A DNA stretch of 33,449 bases, from assembly GCA_903970555.1 (NCBI GenBank), contig CAJCJD010000015.1:1-33449 (forward strand). Reading direction: 5' to 3'. Under the pieces are notes generated by a model. The model was not told the origin of the DNA. It ran no database searches and worked only from the letters and a program-made list of their open reading frames with translations. Shown in pieces: positions 7,743 through 16,936 of this stretch; position 1 is the stretch's first letter, and every line of letters begins with the position of its first letter. The DNA is from Vulcanimicrobiota bacterium. GTDB lineage: Bacteria > Pseudomonadota > Gammaproteobacteria > Xanthomonadales > Rhodanobacteraceae. Position numbers and translations under genes: made by a program.

Positions 7743-8663
7743 TTAGCTGCCCAATCCGCGCTCCCACGGCGGCAACTCGCCGAACTGCTCCGCCAGGAAA
7801 TCCACGAATGCGCGCACGCGCAAGGGCACCAGACGCCGTTGCGGCATCACGGCGTAGATGCCCGTATCGGCAATCGAGTACGCCGGCAGCACGATTTTCA
7901 GGCGCCCTGCACGTAAGTCATCGCACACGTGCCAGGTGGAATGATGGGCAATGCCAAGCCCCGCCAGCGCCGCATCGCGCAATAGCTCGCCCAGCGTCGA
8001 CTCAAGGCGCCCACTCACGCGCACCGTGTGCAATTGGCCCTGCGCATCGTGCAGGCGCCACACATCGTGTCGTCCGCCGCGGCCGACCAACATCAGGCAT
8101 TCGTGCTGGGTCAGCTCTTCGGGTGTGTTTGGCATGCCGAAGCGGCGCAGGTAATCCGGGGATGCGCACAACACCCGGCGATTCACCGCCAGCTTGCGCG
8201 CGACCAGTTGCGAATCGTGCAGCGCGCCGATGCGGATCGCGAGATCGAAACCGGCACTGACCAGATCCTGCAACTCATCGGTGAGATTCACGCTCAAGCG
8301 CATGCCCGGATAGCGCGCCATAAAGGCCGGCAACAAGGGCGAGACGTATTGACGTCCAAACGATGCCGATGCCGTGAGGCGCAACGTACCCACGACATCC
8401 GTCGCGCCGCGGCGCAGGCCCGTGGTCAGCGCCTCCAGATCCTCCACCAGGGCACGCCCCTGTTCTGCCAGGGCGATGCCTTCGGGGGTGGGATGAAGGC
8501 GGCGGGTCGTCCGATGCAGCAGGCGCACGCCGAGGTCCTGCTCCAACCGCTTCAGGCGCTGACTGGCCACGGCGACGGAAAGATCCAGGCTACGCGCGGC
8601 GGCGCTGATCGAACCCTGGTCGAGCACGCGCATGAAAAGGACGAGGTCACCGACGCGATCCAT
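7743..8663 (-). CDS. LysR family transcriptional regulator
   Basis: 306-residue regulator with an N-terminal winged helix (residues 1-60, GSISAAARSLDLSVAVASQRLKRLE region) followed by an effector-binding periplasmic-protein-like domain (about 90-295, GTLRLTAS onward). The ATG at 8663 was chosen because the helix-turn-helix begins directly after it; a TTG three codons upstream is possible, and neither has a clear ribosome binding site. It is divergent from the MFS exporter at 8763, and the shared 99-bp region holds an AT-rich palindrome. The typical LysR arrangement suggests that it activates the exporter and perhaps the dehydrogenase at 10072 in response to an unknown small molecule. Confidence 0.9.
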   Translation of the reverse strand: MDRVGDLVLFMRVLDQGSISAAARSLDLSVAVASQRLKRLEQDLGVRLLHRTTRRLHPTPEGIALAEQGRALVEDLEALTTGLRRGATDVVGTLRLTASASFGRQYVSPLLPAFMARYPGMRLSVNLTDELQDLVSAGFDLAIRIGALHDSQLVARKLAVNRRVLCASPDYLRRFGMPNTPEELTQHECLMLVGRGGRHDVWRLHDAQGQLHTVRVSGRLESTLGELLRDAALAGLGIAHHSTWHVCDDLRAGRLKIVLPAYSIADTGIYAVMPQRRLVPLRVRAFVDFLAEQFGELPPWERGLGS

Positions 8664-8667
8664 GATT

Positions 8668-8690
8668 ATCAATATTTTATTGAAATTGAT
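8668..8690. promoter_or_regulatory. Candidate LysR binding site in the divergent promoter region
   Basis: The perfect inverted repeat TCAATA-TTT-TATTGA (8669-8683) sits in an AT-rich patch that is unusual for this DNA, and is overlapped by a second dyad ATCAAT (8668-8673) / ATTGAT (8685-8690). It begins 5 bases before the LysR start and about 80 bases before the exporter start, the normal place for a LysR site giving autorepression and divergent activation. Confidence 0.5.
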
Positions 8691-8762
8691 TACTCATATT
8701 GGTGGTTTTTGAAGAATATGCAAGCGTCTACGCTGTGACCTCATCTTTCGATGGAGCCACCC

Positions 8763-9977
8763 ATGGCCGCCGCATCCCCTTCTCGCTCCATGCCGGTGGC
8801 GCTTTACGCCCTGGCTGCGGGCGCCTTTGGCATTGGCACAACCGAGTTCGTGATCATGGGCCTGCTGATGCAGGTGGCCGCGGACCTGAAGGTGAGCATT
8901 GCCACGGCCGGCCTGTTGATTTCCGGGTATGCCCTGGGCGTCTTTATCGGTGCACCGATACTGACCGTGGCGACCAGCCGCATGCCGCGCAAAACGGTAC
9001 TGATCGGGCTGATGGCGATCTTCACCCTTGGCAACCTGTGCTGTGCGCTGGCGCCCAACTACACGGTGTTGCTGCTGGCGCGCATCATCACCGCACTGGC
9101 ACATGGCACCTTCTTCGGCGTCGGCGCCGTCGTCGCGACCGGATTAGTGGCCGCGGATCGTCGGGCATCGGCTATTTCGATCATGTTTACCGGACTGACC
9201 ATTGCAACCTTGCTCGGCGTTCCCGCGGGCGCATGGCTGGGTCTGCATTTTGGTTGGCGTTCGACGTTCTGGGCGGTGGCTGTGATCGGTGTGCTTGCCA
9301 TGGTCGTGATCGCCGCGCTGGTGCCGGCCAGCCGCGATAACAACATCCGCATCGCCGTGCGTGACGAACTGCGCGCCATCAGCAATCCCGCCGTGTTGCT
9401 TGGTCTGTTGATGACCGTGTTCGGCTTTGCCGGCGTGTTTACGGTGTTCACCTACATCCAACCGATTCTCACTGAAGTCACCGGCTTTGCCGAAAGCGCG
9501 GTGTCGCCCATCTTGTTGGTGTTCGGCGTTGGCCTGATTGCAGGGAACCTGCTGGGCGGAAAACTCGCCGATCGCAAACTGATGCCCGCGCTGCTGCTGA
9601 CCTTGGTCGCCCTTATCGCGGTGCTGGGCGTGATGACCTTTGCGCTGCACAACAAGGCGTTGACGGTGGTCTTTGTCGGGCTGCTTGGCGTGGCGGCGTT
9701 TGCCACCGTGCCGCCGCTGCAGTTGTGGGTGCTGCACAGGGCCCATGATGCGCAAAGCCTGGCATCGAGCCTGAACATCGGCGCGTTCAATCTCGGCAAC
9801 GCACTGGGTGCGTGGTTGGGCGGCGTGGTAGTGGCGCGCGGTCCAGGGCTTGGTGCGCTGACCTGGGTGGCTGCCTTGATCACGCTGGCTGGCTTGATGG
9901 TGGCGCTATGGGTACGTCAACGCGATATCAGCGACGAACGCCTGCCCGCAGTCATCTGCCCGAGTGGCGAGGTGTAA
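8763..9977 (+). CDS. MFS exporter, DHA1 family (AraJ/SotB-like)
   Basis: 404-residue, 12-helix major facilitator protein of the inner membrane. The first helix has GIGTTEFVIMGLL, the signature of the AraJ/SotB/YdhP sugar and drug efflux branch. The loop after helix 2 carries a variant of the MFS motif A (TSRMPRK), and helix 5 a GVPAGAWLG motif C-like stretch typical of antiporters. The ATG at 8763 has GGAG six bases upstream; the ATG at 8751 has none. It is likely to export a small metabolite or drug by proton antiport; the substrate is unknown. It is divergent from the LysR gene and followed after 94 bp by an MDR dehydrogenase in the same direction. Confidence 0.9.
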   Translation: MAAASPSRSMPVALYALAAGAFGIGTTEFVIMGLLMQVAADLKVSIATAGLLISGYALGVFIGAPILTVATSRMPRKTVLIGLMAIFTLGNLCCALAPNYTVLLLARIITALAHGTFFGVGAVVATGLVAADRRASAISIMFTGLTIATLLGVPAGAWLGLHFGWRSTFWAVAVIGVLAMVVIAALVPASRDNNIRIAVRDELRAISNPAVLLGLLMTVFGFAGVFTVFTYIQPILTEVTGFAESAVSPILLVFGVGLIAGNLLGGKLADRKLMPALLLTLVALIAVLGVMTFALHNKALTVVFVGLLGVAAFATVPPLQLWVLHRAHDAQSLASSLNIGAFNLGNALGAWLGGVVVARGPGLGALTWVAALITLAGLMVALWVRQRDISDERLPAVICPSGEV

Positions 9978-10071
9978 TCGCAGCATGCATCTTCCATCGC
10001 GCGGCAAATATCATCCTAAAACGCCGCGCCCCCGTTTACATGTTCATCGACAGACAGATGGAGATATTCCC

Positions 10072-11088
10072 ATGAAAGCCATCGCCCTCACTCGTTACCT
10101 TCCCATCGACGATCCGCAATCGCTAGTCGATGTGGAAGTGCCCAAGCCGGAGATCGGTGCGCATGATCTGCTGGTGCGCATCGAAGCCGTGTCGATCAAT
10201 CCTGTCGACACCAAGGTGCGCTCGCCCAAACCGCAAGTGGAATCGCAACCACGCATCCTTGGCTATGACGCTGCCGGCGTTGTCGAAGCCATCGGCGCCG
10301 AGGTGAGCGGCTTCAAGCCTGGCGATGAGGTGTATTACGCCGGCGATGTCACGCGCCCCGGTAGCAATGCGCAATACCAAGCAGTGGATGCGCGGCTTGT
10401 CGCGCACCGTCCGCGTCGCCTCGATGCAGCCGCCGCTGCCGCGTTGCCGCTCACTAGCATTACCGCGTGGGAGTTGCTGTTCGAACGCATGCCCTACAAC
10501 AGCGAAAATGGCGGCGAAGGAAAATCGATGCTGGTGATCGCCGGTGCGGGCGGCGTAGGCTCCATCGCCATCCAACTGGCGCGACGTGCCGGCTTCACCG
10601 TGATTGCCACGGCATCACGACCCGAAACGCAAGCGTGGTGCCGCGCGATGGGCGCGCAGCACGTGATCGATCATCGCCAGCCGCTTACGCCGCAATTGTC
10701 GGCGCTCGGCTTCACGCAGATCGACGCCGCGGTCAATCTCGCCAACACGGAGCGTTATTGGGATGAGCTTGGCGAATTGCTGGCGCCACAAGGGCATGTT
10801 GGATTGATCGTCGAGCCCGCGGCGCCACTGAATATCGGCGATCCATATAAGGCCAAATGCATCGGCATCCATTGGGAAATGATGTTTGCGCGCCCCCGCT
10901 ACAAGACCCCTGACATGGCCGAACAAGGGCGCATCCTCGCGCGCGTAGCGACATTGATCGACGCGGGCGAGCTGCGCGGCATCCAACGCGAAATACTCTG
11001 CCCCATCAACGCGACCAACATGCGTGAGGCGCATCGTCGGCTTGAGTCGGGCAGTACGATCGGCAAGCTGGTGGTGTCGGGTTGGTAA
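10072..11088 (+). CDS. Zinc-type alcohol dehydrogenase family / quinone oxidoreductase-like MDR protein
   Basis: 338-residue cytoplasmic medium-chain reductase of the subgroup usually named zinc-binding alcohol dehydrogenase family (MKAIALTRYLPI start, SINPVDTKVR block). An N-terminal GroES-like domain (1-125) is followed by a Rossmann domain with the nucleotide motif AGAGGVGSIAIQLA. The usual structural four-cysteine zinc loop and catalytic cysteine of true alcohol dehydrogenases are not seen, so NADPH-dependent reduction of quinones or enones is more likely than alcohol oxidation. The ATG at 10072 has GGAG eight bases upstream; a longer frame overlapping the exporter gene is not needed. The LysR, MFS and MDR trio suggests a response to a reactive carbonyl or quinone compound. 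Confidence 0.88.
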   Translation: MKAIALTRYLPIDDPQSLVDVEVPKPEIGAHDLLVRIEAVSINPVDTKVRSPKPQVESQPRILGYDAAGVVEAIGAEVSGFKPGDEVYYAGDVTRPGSNAQYQAVDARLVAHRPRRLDAAAAAALPLTSITAWELLFERMPYNSENGGEGKSMLVIAGAGGVGSIAIQLARRAGFTVIATASRPETQAWCRAMGAQHVIDHRQPLTPQLSALGFTQIDAAVNLANTERYWDELGELLAPQGHVGLIVEPAAPLNIGDPYKAKCIGIHWEMMFARPRYKTPDMAEQGRILARVATLIDAGELRGIQREILCPINATNMREAHRRLESGSTIGKLVVSGW

Positions 11089-11127
11089 TGGCGCGTCCTC
11101 TCGTTCACACGACATGACATGATCGTT

Positions 11128-11156
11128 CCGTCGTCCCGGATTCACCGGGACGACGG
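11128..11156. repeat. Long GC-rich palindrome between convergent genes
   Basis: A perfect 12-bp stem CCGTCGTCCCGG / CCGGGACGACGG with a 5-base loop lies 10 bases before the ferritin-like gene's stop. No T-run follows on either strand. It may be a REP-like interspersed element or a bidirectional stem that ends both transcripts. Confidence 0.6.
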
Positions 11157-11166
11157 CTTACGCGAC

Positions 11167-11742
11167 TTACCTGCTGCGCTTGGCCGGTTTGGCCGGCTCC
11201 CCCTTCTTGCCCAGTTCGTCGAGCAAGGTGGCCAAATCCTCGGCGTGCTCTTCTTCCATCGCCAGGATGCCCTCAAGCATGCGGCGCGATGTGGAATCGT
11301 CGTTGCCCAGGTAGTGAATGATGTCGCGATAGCTGTCGATGGCGATGCGCTCGGCGACCAAGTCTTCCTTGATCATGTCGACCAAATCATCGCCCTCAAC
11401 GTAATCGGCATGGCTGCGACTGAGCAGACCTTCCGGATTGAAGTTAGGCGCACCGTCGAGCTGGGTGATTCGTTGGGCGATCAGATCGGCATGCGCCTGC
11501 TCTTCGTTCGCATGCTCCAGAAATTCGGCCGCCACGCTCTTGGCGTGAATGCCCGATGCCATGTAGTAGTGCCGTTTGTAGCGCAGCACGCAAACAATCT
11601 CGGTGGCCAAGGCCTCGTTCAACAGTTTGATCACCATGTTGCGGTCGGCTTTGTAGCCGTCGGTGATGGCACCTTTTTCGATGTGTTCGCGGGCACGCTT
11701 ACGGATAGTCTTGATATCGGTCAGGAAGGGCTTGGCCGCCAT
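11167..11742 (-). CDS. Ferritin-like di-iron protein (bacterioferritin relative, no haem methionine)
   Basis: 191-residue four-helix di-iron protein. The ligand set is complete: Glu48, Glu81 and His84 (EQAH), Glu131, Glu163 and His166 (EEEH). The spacing follows bacterioferritin (18, 51/54, 94, 127/130) with about 30 extra N-terminal residues. The position of the haem-binding Met52 is Gln82, so it should not bind haem. It should oxidise or store iron or protect against peroxide. The C-terminus is basic (PAKPAKRSR), which could bind DNA or the cage surface. The ATG at 11742 has GGAG six bases upstream. It stands alone, convergent with the MDR gene. A Dps-type or rubrerythrin-type role is the alternative. 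Confidence 0.85.
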   Translation of the reverse strand: MAAKPFLTDIKTIRKRAREHIEKGAITDGYKADRNMVIKLLNEALATEIVCVLRYKRHYYMASGIHAKSVAAEFLEHANEEQAHADLIAQRITQLDGAPNFNPEGLLSRSHADYVEGDDLVDMIKEDLVAERIAIDSYRDIIHYLGNDDSTSRRMLEGILAMEEEHAEDLATLLDELGKKGEPAKPAKRSR

Positions 11743-11844
11743 GGCTATCTCCTCGTGGCGAGTGGCTGGCAATGCTGTTGGCCCATCCTGTCTTCGCAAC
11801 TGCGAAGTGCGGGTGAAAATGCAGTAAGTTGATGTTTCCCGCGT

Positions 11845-12246
11845 TCAGCTGCTTTCCTGAGAAAAACCGTAATCGAAGGTGTATGCATGCCGACCCTGCT
11901 CGATCTGGATCTGCATGGATCCGCTCAAACCAATCAGCTCATCGGTGCCCGAATCAGGCACGACAGTAATCACGAGCTGCGGCACACCACGATTCATTGT
12001 TCCCGTATGCTGCAGCACAAAGCTTCCGCGCTTGCCATGCAACACACCGGTCACGCGTTCGATGGCGACGTAGCCGGCCGAGCCTTGCACGTTGCCCATC
12101 GCCGACAGCATTTCGCCAAGGCTGGTGGCGTCCAGATCGCCTTGGAATTGCTTGCTAATCGTCTGTCGCCCTAGATTCGCTGGCTCGATGCCAGGCGCGG
12201 CGGGTTGCGGCGTAAGCTTTACTTCGAAGGGTCCGCTTGCATGCAT
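11845..12246 (-). CDS. DUF3224 domain protein
   Basis: 133-residue protein with the DUF3224 signature: a KQFQGDL block, GSFVLQHTGTM, VVPDSGTDELIGLSG and a C-terminal HAYTFDY. The family is predicted to form a small beta-barrel and has no assigned reaction. No signal peptide or membrane segment is seen, so it should be cytoplasmic. The ATG at 12246 has GGAG nine bases upstream. It is divergent from an AraC regulator at 12392, with 145 bp between the starts; the pairing suggests that this regulator controls it. Confidence 0.85.
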   Translation of the reverse strand: MHASGPFEVKLTPQPAAPGIEPANLGRQTISKQFQGDLDATSLGEMLSAMGNVQGSAGYVAIERVTGVLHGKRGSFVLQHTGTMNRGVPQLVITVVPDSGTDELIGLSGSMQIQIEQGRHAYTFDYGFSQESS

Positions 12247-12391
12247 GGTCGTGTTCTCCTTGAAATAGCCAACCAGGTGTCGGCGCTAGATCGAAAGCGC
12301 GTACTCGTCCTCTAACTCTGAGATTAGTACAGTGTGCCTCCATGGCGATTGGAAAAACGCGACGGGACTGCAACACCTCGGTTGATCCGCG

Positions 12392-13201
12392 ATGAATACG
12401 GGCGCAGATCAACCACGCGGCGTGCTGCACCGGCGCCTGGAGCAAGGGGAGTTTCAGCATGCGCGCCGACCGCCGTCATCGGCGCTGGCAGCGTTGATCG
12501 AACACTATTGGTATGTGTCCTGGGATCTACGCGGCTTGCCGGCACAGCAGCAGGAAACGCTGCCTCACCCAAACGTGCACTACGTGGTCGAGGCGGGTTC
12601 GACGGCGATCTATGGCGTGCACACTAGCCGCTTTGTTCGTCAGCTCGAAGGACAGGGACGCGTGTTCGGCATCAAGTTCAAGGCAGGCGGCTTTTTTCCG
12701 TTTTCTCGCATGCCGGTTTCAAGCCTGATGGACCGTTCGCTCGAACCGCTTCGAATTTTCGGTGATGACGCCGCGCGTTTTGAGACAGATGTATTCGCCA
12801 GCGCCAGCTTCGATGCCATGTCAGCCGCTGCTGAAAAATTACTGCTGGCTCATCTACCGCACGACGACCCAAACGTCGCGGAGGTCAGTTCACTAGTCGC
12901 CAGCATTGCCTCGGATCGCAGCCTTACTTCGGTCGAAGAACTGGCTTTGCGCACTGGGCTCACCAAGCGCGCGTTGCAAAGACTATTCAACCAATACGTC
13001 GGCGTGAGCCCAAAGTGGGTGATCAATCGTTACCGACTGCACGAAGCCGTAGCGCAGTTGCAAGCTGGCGTGCCGATAGCGTGGACCGATTTGGCGTTAG
13101 AGCTTGGCTATTTCGACCAAGCTCACTTCATTCGCGATTTCCGCAAACTGGTCGGACGCACGCCTGCCGAATACGCGCGACGCGAAGGCAAGCCAAGTTA
13201 A
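12392..13201 (+). CDS. AraC family transcriptional regulator
   Basis: 269-residue regulator. The N-terminal part (about 20-150) has IEHYWYVSWDL and LPHPNVHYV, as in the DUF6597 sensor domain common in this AraC subgroup. The C-terminal 100 residues hold two helix-turn-helix motifs (SVEELALRTGLTKRALQRLF and WTDLALELGYFDQAHFIRDF) and the closing GRTPAEY. The ligand is unknown. No good ribosome binding site precedes the ATG at 12392, so the start is less certain than the frame. It is divergent from the DUF3224 gene and probably regulates it. Confidence 0.9.
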   Translation: MNTGADQPRGVLHRRLEQGEFQHARRPPSSALAALIEHYWYVSWDLRGLPAQQQETLPHPNVHYVVEAGSTAIYGVHTSRFVRQLEGQGRVFGIKFKAGGFFPFSRMPVSSLMDRSLEPLRIFGDDAARFETDVFASASFDAMSAAAEKLLLAHLPHDDPNVAEVSSLVASIASDRSLTSVEELALRTGLTKRALQRLFNQYVGVSPKWVINRYRLHEAVAQLQAGVPIAWTDLALELGYFDQAHFIRDFRKLVGRTPAEYARREGKPS

Positions 13202-13225
13202 CGAGTCCAGCAGCAGCGGCAACCA

Positions 13226-13287
13226 GCGATAAATTTTTATGCGATTTATACGGGTTCGCCCACTCGCGTTACTGCGATTTTTATGCG
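13226..13287. repeat. AT-rich direct and inverted repeat after the AraC gene
   Basis: GCGATTTTTATGCG at 13274-13287 repeats GCGAT-AAA-TTTTTATGCG at 13226-13243 with three bases removed, and ATAAAT (13229-13234) pairs with ATTTAT (13244-13249). It lies between the AraC stop and the small open frame at 13300 and may be promoter or operator DNA. Confidence 0.35.
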
Positions 13288-13299
13288 GCGAGCCAGACA

Positions 13300-13533
13300 A
13301 TGCCGCCCATGAAGACGCCTACCGCGCGAATTGCATCAGCCGCCGCCCCGGCCCGGGGAATCGGAGTTATTGCAGCCATACTGCTGTTCTCGCTCGCGGT
13401 TTTTAGATTGCTGCACTTACCCGCGACGTCGATCAATCACGACGCACTCGATGTATGGCGCGGCGCTGCCATTGGATCGCTTTATCTGGTGCTCTGTCTT
13501 TCCACAGCACACCGCTCCCGTCCAAACCTTTAA
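13300..13533 (+). CDS. Possible small two-helix membrane protein
   Basis: An open frame of 77 codons (or 74 from ATG 13309) encodes two hydrophobic segments, about residues 18-38 and 52-66, with a basic N-terminus and a C-terminal HRSRP tail. It lies between the AraC gene and thiC, and its stop codon sits in the stem of the shared terminator, a normal place for a gene end. There is no clear ribosome binding site and I recognise no family. It could be a real small membrane protein or chance. Confidence 0.4.
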   Translation: MPPMKTPTARIASAAAPARGIGVIAAILLFSLAVFRLLHLPATSINHDALDVWRGAAIGSLYLVLCLSTAHRSRPNL

Positions 13534-13562
13534 GCAGCGGCGACTTCCGCCAGCTGCTTAAA
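13529..13562. terminator. thiC: Bidirectional terminator between the small frame and thiC
   Basis: TTTAAGCAGC (13529-13538) and GCTGCTTAAA (13553-13562) form a perfect 10-bp stem, continued inward by GGCG / CGCC (13539-13542, 13548-13551). The A/T ends give short T stretches on both strands. It lies 18 bases after the thiC stop. Confidence 0.7.
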
Positions 13563-13579
13563 CGTCGGAGCCACCACAC

Positions 13580-15637
<2,058 letters not shown>

Positions 15638-15678
15638 CAAAGCGGTATTTGACCACGAAGCGGGGTGCGAGACGAGTG

Positions 15679-15695
15679 CAGGCAGGTTCTGCCTG
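15679..15695 (-). terminator. Short hairpin between the TetR gene and the thiC riboswitch
   Basis: CAGGCAG and CTGCCTG pair with a 3-base loop 11 bases after the TetR stop. There is no U-run, so termination is doubtful. It separates two genes of the same direction. Confidence 0.35.
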
Positions 15696-15705
15696 GGACA
15701 AGCTC

Positions 15706-16356
15706 TTAGCGGGGCGCGTAGGCGCGCAGGAACATCGCCACGCCAGCGCGGGCGTTTTCTTCGACTTCCCGTGCATAGGTTTGCACGCAGTCGGCGCAAC
15801 CGAACATGCGGCGCATCATCATGTCACCCTTGATCAACGACATGAACTGGATGCCTGCACGCGTGATGTCACCGATATCGAGCTTGCCGGCGTCAACCGC
15901 TTTCTGCAGCAGGCGTTCCATCAGGGCCCGGGTACGCATCGGGCCTTCTTCCCACATCAGCTTGCCGTAGCGCGGATTGCCCTGGCGGCAATCACTGAGG
16001 ATGGCGCGGAAGGTTCCCACGTTTTCCGGGTCGCAATCGAGGTGGGCGTGGATCAGGGCAATGCGATTGAGGATATCGCCGATGTCCGCGCTCGGATCAA
16101 AGTTGTAGGTTTCTTCGGGCAATAGGTCCTGGATTCGCGCACGGATGACCTCGCGGAACAGGTTGTCCTTATCACCGAAATGACTATAGACGGTCAGCTT
16201 GGAGACGCCCGCTTCGGCGGCAATCGCATCCATGCTGGTGCCGGCGAAGGCGTTGCGAATGAACAGGGCCTTGGCGGCCTCCAGGATGGCCGCACGCTTC
16301 TCCATGTCCTTCGGGCGGCCTGGCCCGTGTGGCTTGGTGAGCGGCATCGAGTTCAT
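15706..16356 (-). CDS. TetR/AcrR family transcriptional regulator
   Basis: 216-residue repressor. After a basic N-terminus (GPGRPKDMEKR), residues 20-70 form the TetR helix-turn-helix (AAILEAAKALFIRNAFAGTS and AIAAEAGVSKLTVYSHF with FGDKDNLF). The rest is an all-helical ligand and dimer domain. The ATG at 16356 has AAGG eight bases upstream. A perfect -10 TATAAT (16395-16390) lies 34 bases before the start. It is divergent from a possible 117-residue protein. The ligand and target are unknown; control of efflux such as TolC-dependent export is possible from the neighbourhood but unproven. Confidence 0.9.
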   Translation of the reverse strand: MNSMPLTKPHGPGRPKDMEKRAAILEAAKALFIRNAFAGTSMDAIAAEAGVSKLTVYSHFGDKDNLFREVIRARIQDLLPEETYNFDPSADIGDILNRIALIHAHLDCDPENVGTFRAILSDCRQGNPRYGKLMWEEGPMRTRALMERLLQKAVDAGKLDIGDITRAGIQFMSLIKGDMMMRRMFGCADCVQTYAREVEENARAGVAMFLRAYAPR

Positions 16357-16389
16357 GGTTGCACCTTCACAAATCAGAAAACCCAATTT

Positions 16390-16420
16390 ATTATACGGGA
16401 CGGTTTAATTATTTCCTGAA
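16390..16420. promoter_or_regulatory. Promoter and possible operator between TetR and the divergent frame
   Basis: On the minus strand TATAAT (16395-16390) is a perfect -10 with a poor -35 (TTCAGG, 16420-16415). It abuts ACGGGACGG (16395-16403), a short direct repeat that could be a TetR half-site pair. On the plus strand TAATTA (16406-16411) lies 8 bases before the ATG at 16420. Confidence 0.5.
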
Positions 16421-16773
16421 TGATACCCAATATTCGCCTAATGCGCCCCACTTTCCCAGAATTGGTAGTTAGTGCTCCCTACCGCCAGGCGCAGCGTTTG
16501 CTCGCCGACTGGCTGGAGCGCGACCGTGCCGAGGCGCAGCGTCATGTCTTTGCCGTCCGTATGGCGCTAGCGCGTCTCAACGCGGCCGAGCGGCATAGCC
16601 TGTCGCGTTGGCTGGCATGGCTGTGCGTGGCGGCGGCGAGTCGCGGGACGTCGGTCCTCGGGCGGATCCGGCGACTGGATCTCATGTTGGGTGCCAGCAC
16701 CATCGATGCGCTTGCGCGTCTGCCTGCCGGCATCGCTTTGCCAGCTCTTGTACGTAGTCGAAAAAGTGCGTAA
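16420..16773 (+). CDS. Hypothetical 117-residue basic helical protein
   Basis: I do not recognise this protein. It starts at ATG 16420 (or ATG 16441) and is rich in Arg, Ala and Leu, with predicted helices and one moderately hydrophobic stretch (WLAWLCVAAAS). The third codon positions look like the real genes around it, and the frame fills the gap between the TetR gene and the pcm-like gene without overlap. No ribosome binding site is seen. A -10-like TAATTA 8 bases before the ATG would fit a leaderless mRNA. It could be a TetR-controlled gene or a chance frame in GC-rich DNA. Confidence 0.45.
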   Translation: MIPNIRLMRPTFPELVVSAPYRQAQRLLADWLERDRAEAQRHVFAVRMALARLNAAERHSLSRWLAWLCVAAASRGTSVLGRIRRLDLMLGASTIDALARLPAGIALPALVRSRKSA

Positions 16774-16825
16774 GTGTCCGCGGACACAGCCATTTACATG
16801 ACTTACGTCAGGTCATCGCGATGAC
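16774..16825. promoter_or_regulatory. Two perfect 14-bp palindromes upstream of the pcm-like gene
   Basis: GTGTCCGCGGACAC (16774-16787) starts directly after the stop codon at 16773. GTCATCGCGATGAC (16812-16825) is the second; between them ATGAC-TTAC-GTCA adds further half-sites of the same TGAC/GTCA type. They lie about 110-165 bp before the ATG at 16937 and look like protein binding sites. The regulator is unknown. Confidence 0.4.
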
Positions 16826-16936
16826 TTCCGGCACTTCGTGCAAGATGGCATAGCCCGCACGCTAACCATTGTCGAAACAGGGTCTAAACGCTTATCCTTT
16901 TTGACCTTTTTTCGATCCACATAGGCTTGTTTTCTC

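Noticed and set aside
9964-10071. Extended start of the MDR dehydrogenase overlapping the MFS gene
   Set aside because: The ATG at 10072 begins the conserved MKAIA N-terminus and has a good ribosome binding site; the extension lacks both.
13015-13299. Long form of the small frame before thiC, starting inside the AraC gene
   Set aside because: The first 95 codons lie mostly in the AraC gene in another frame and read like noise; only the part from 13300 has membrane segments.
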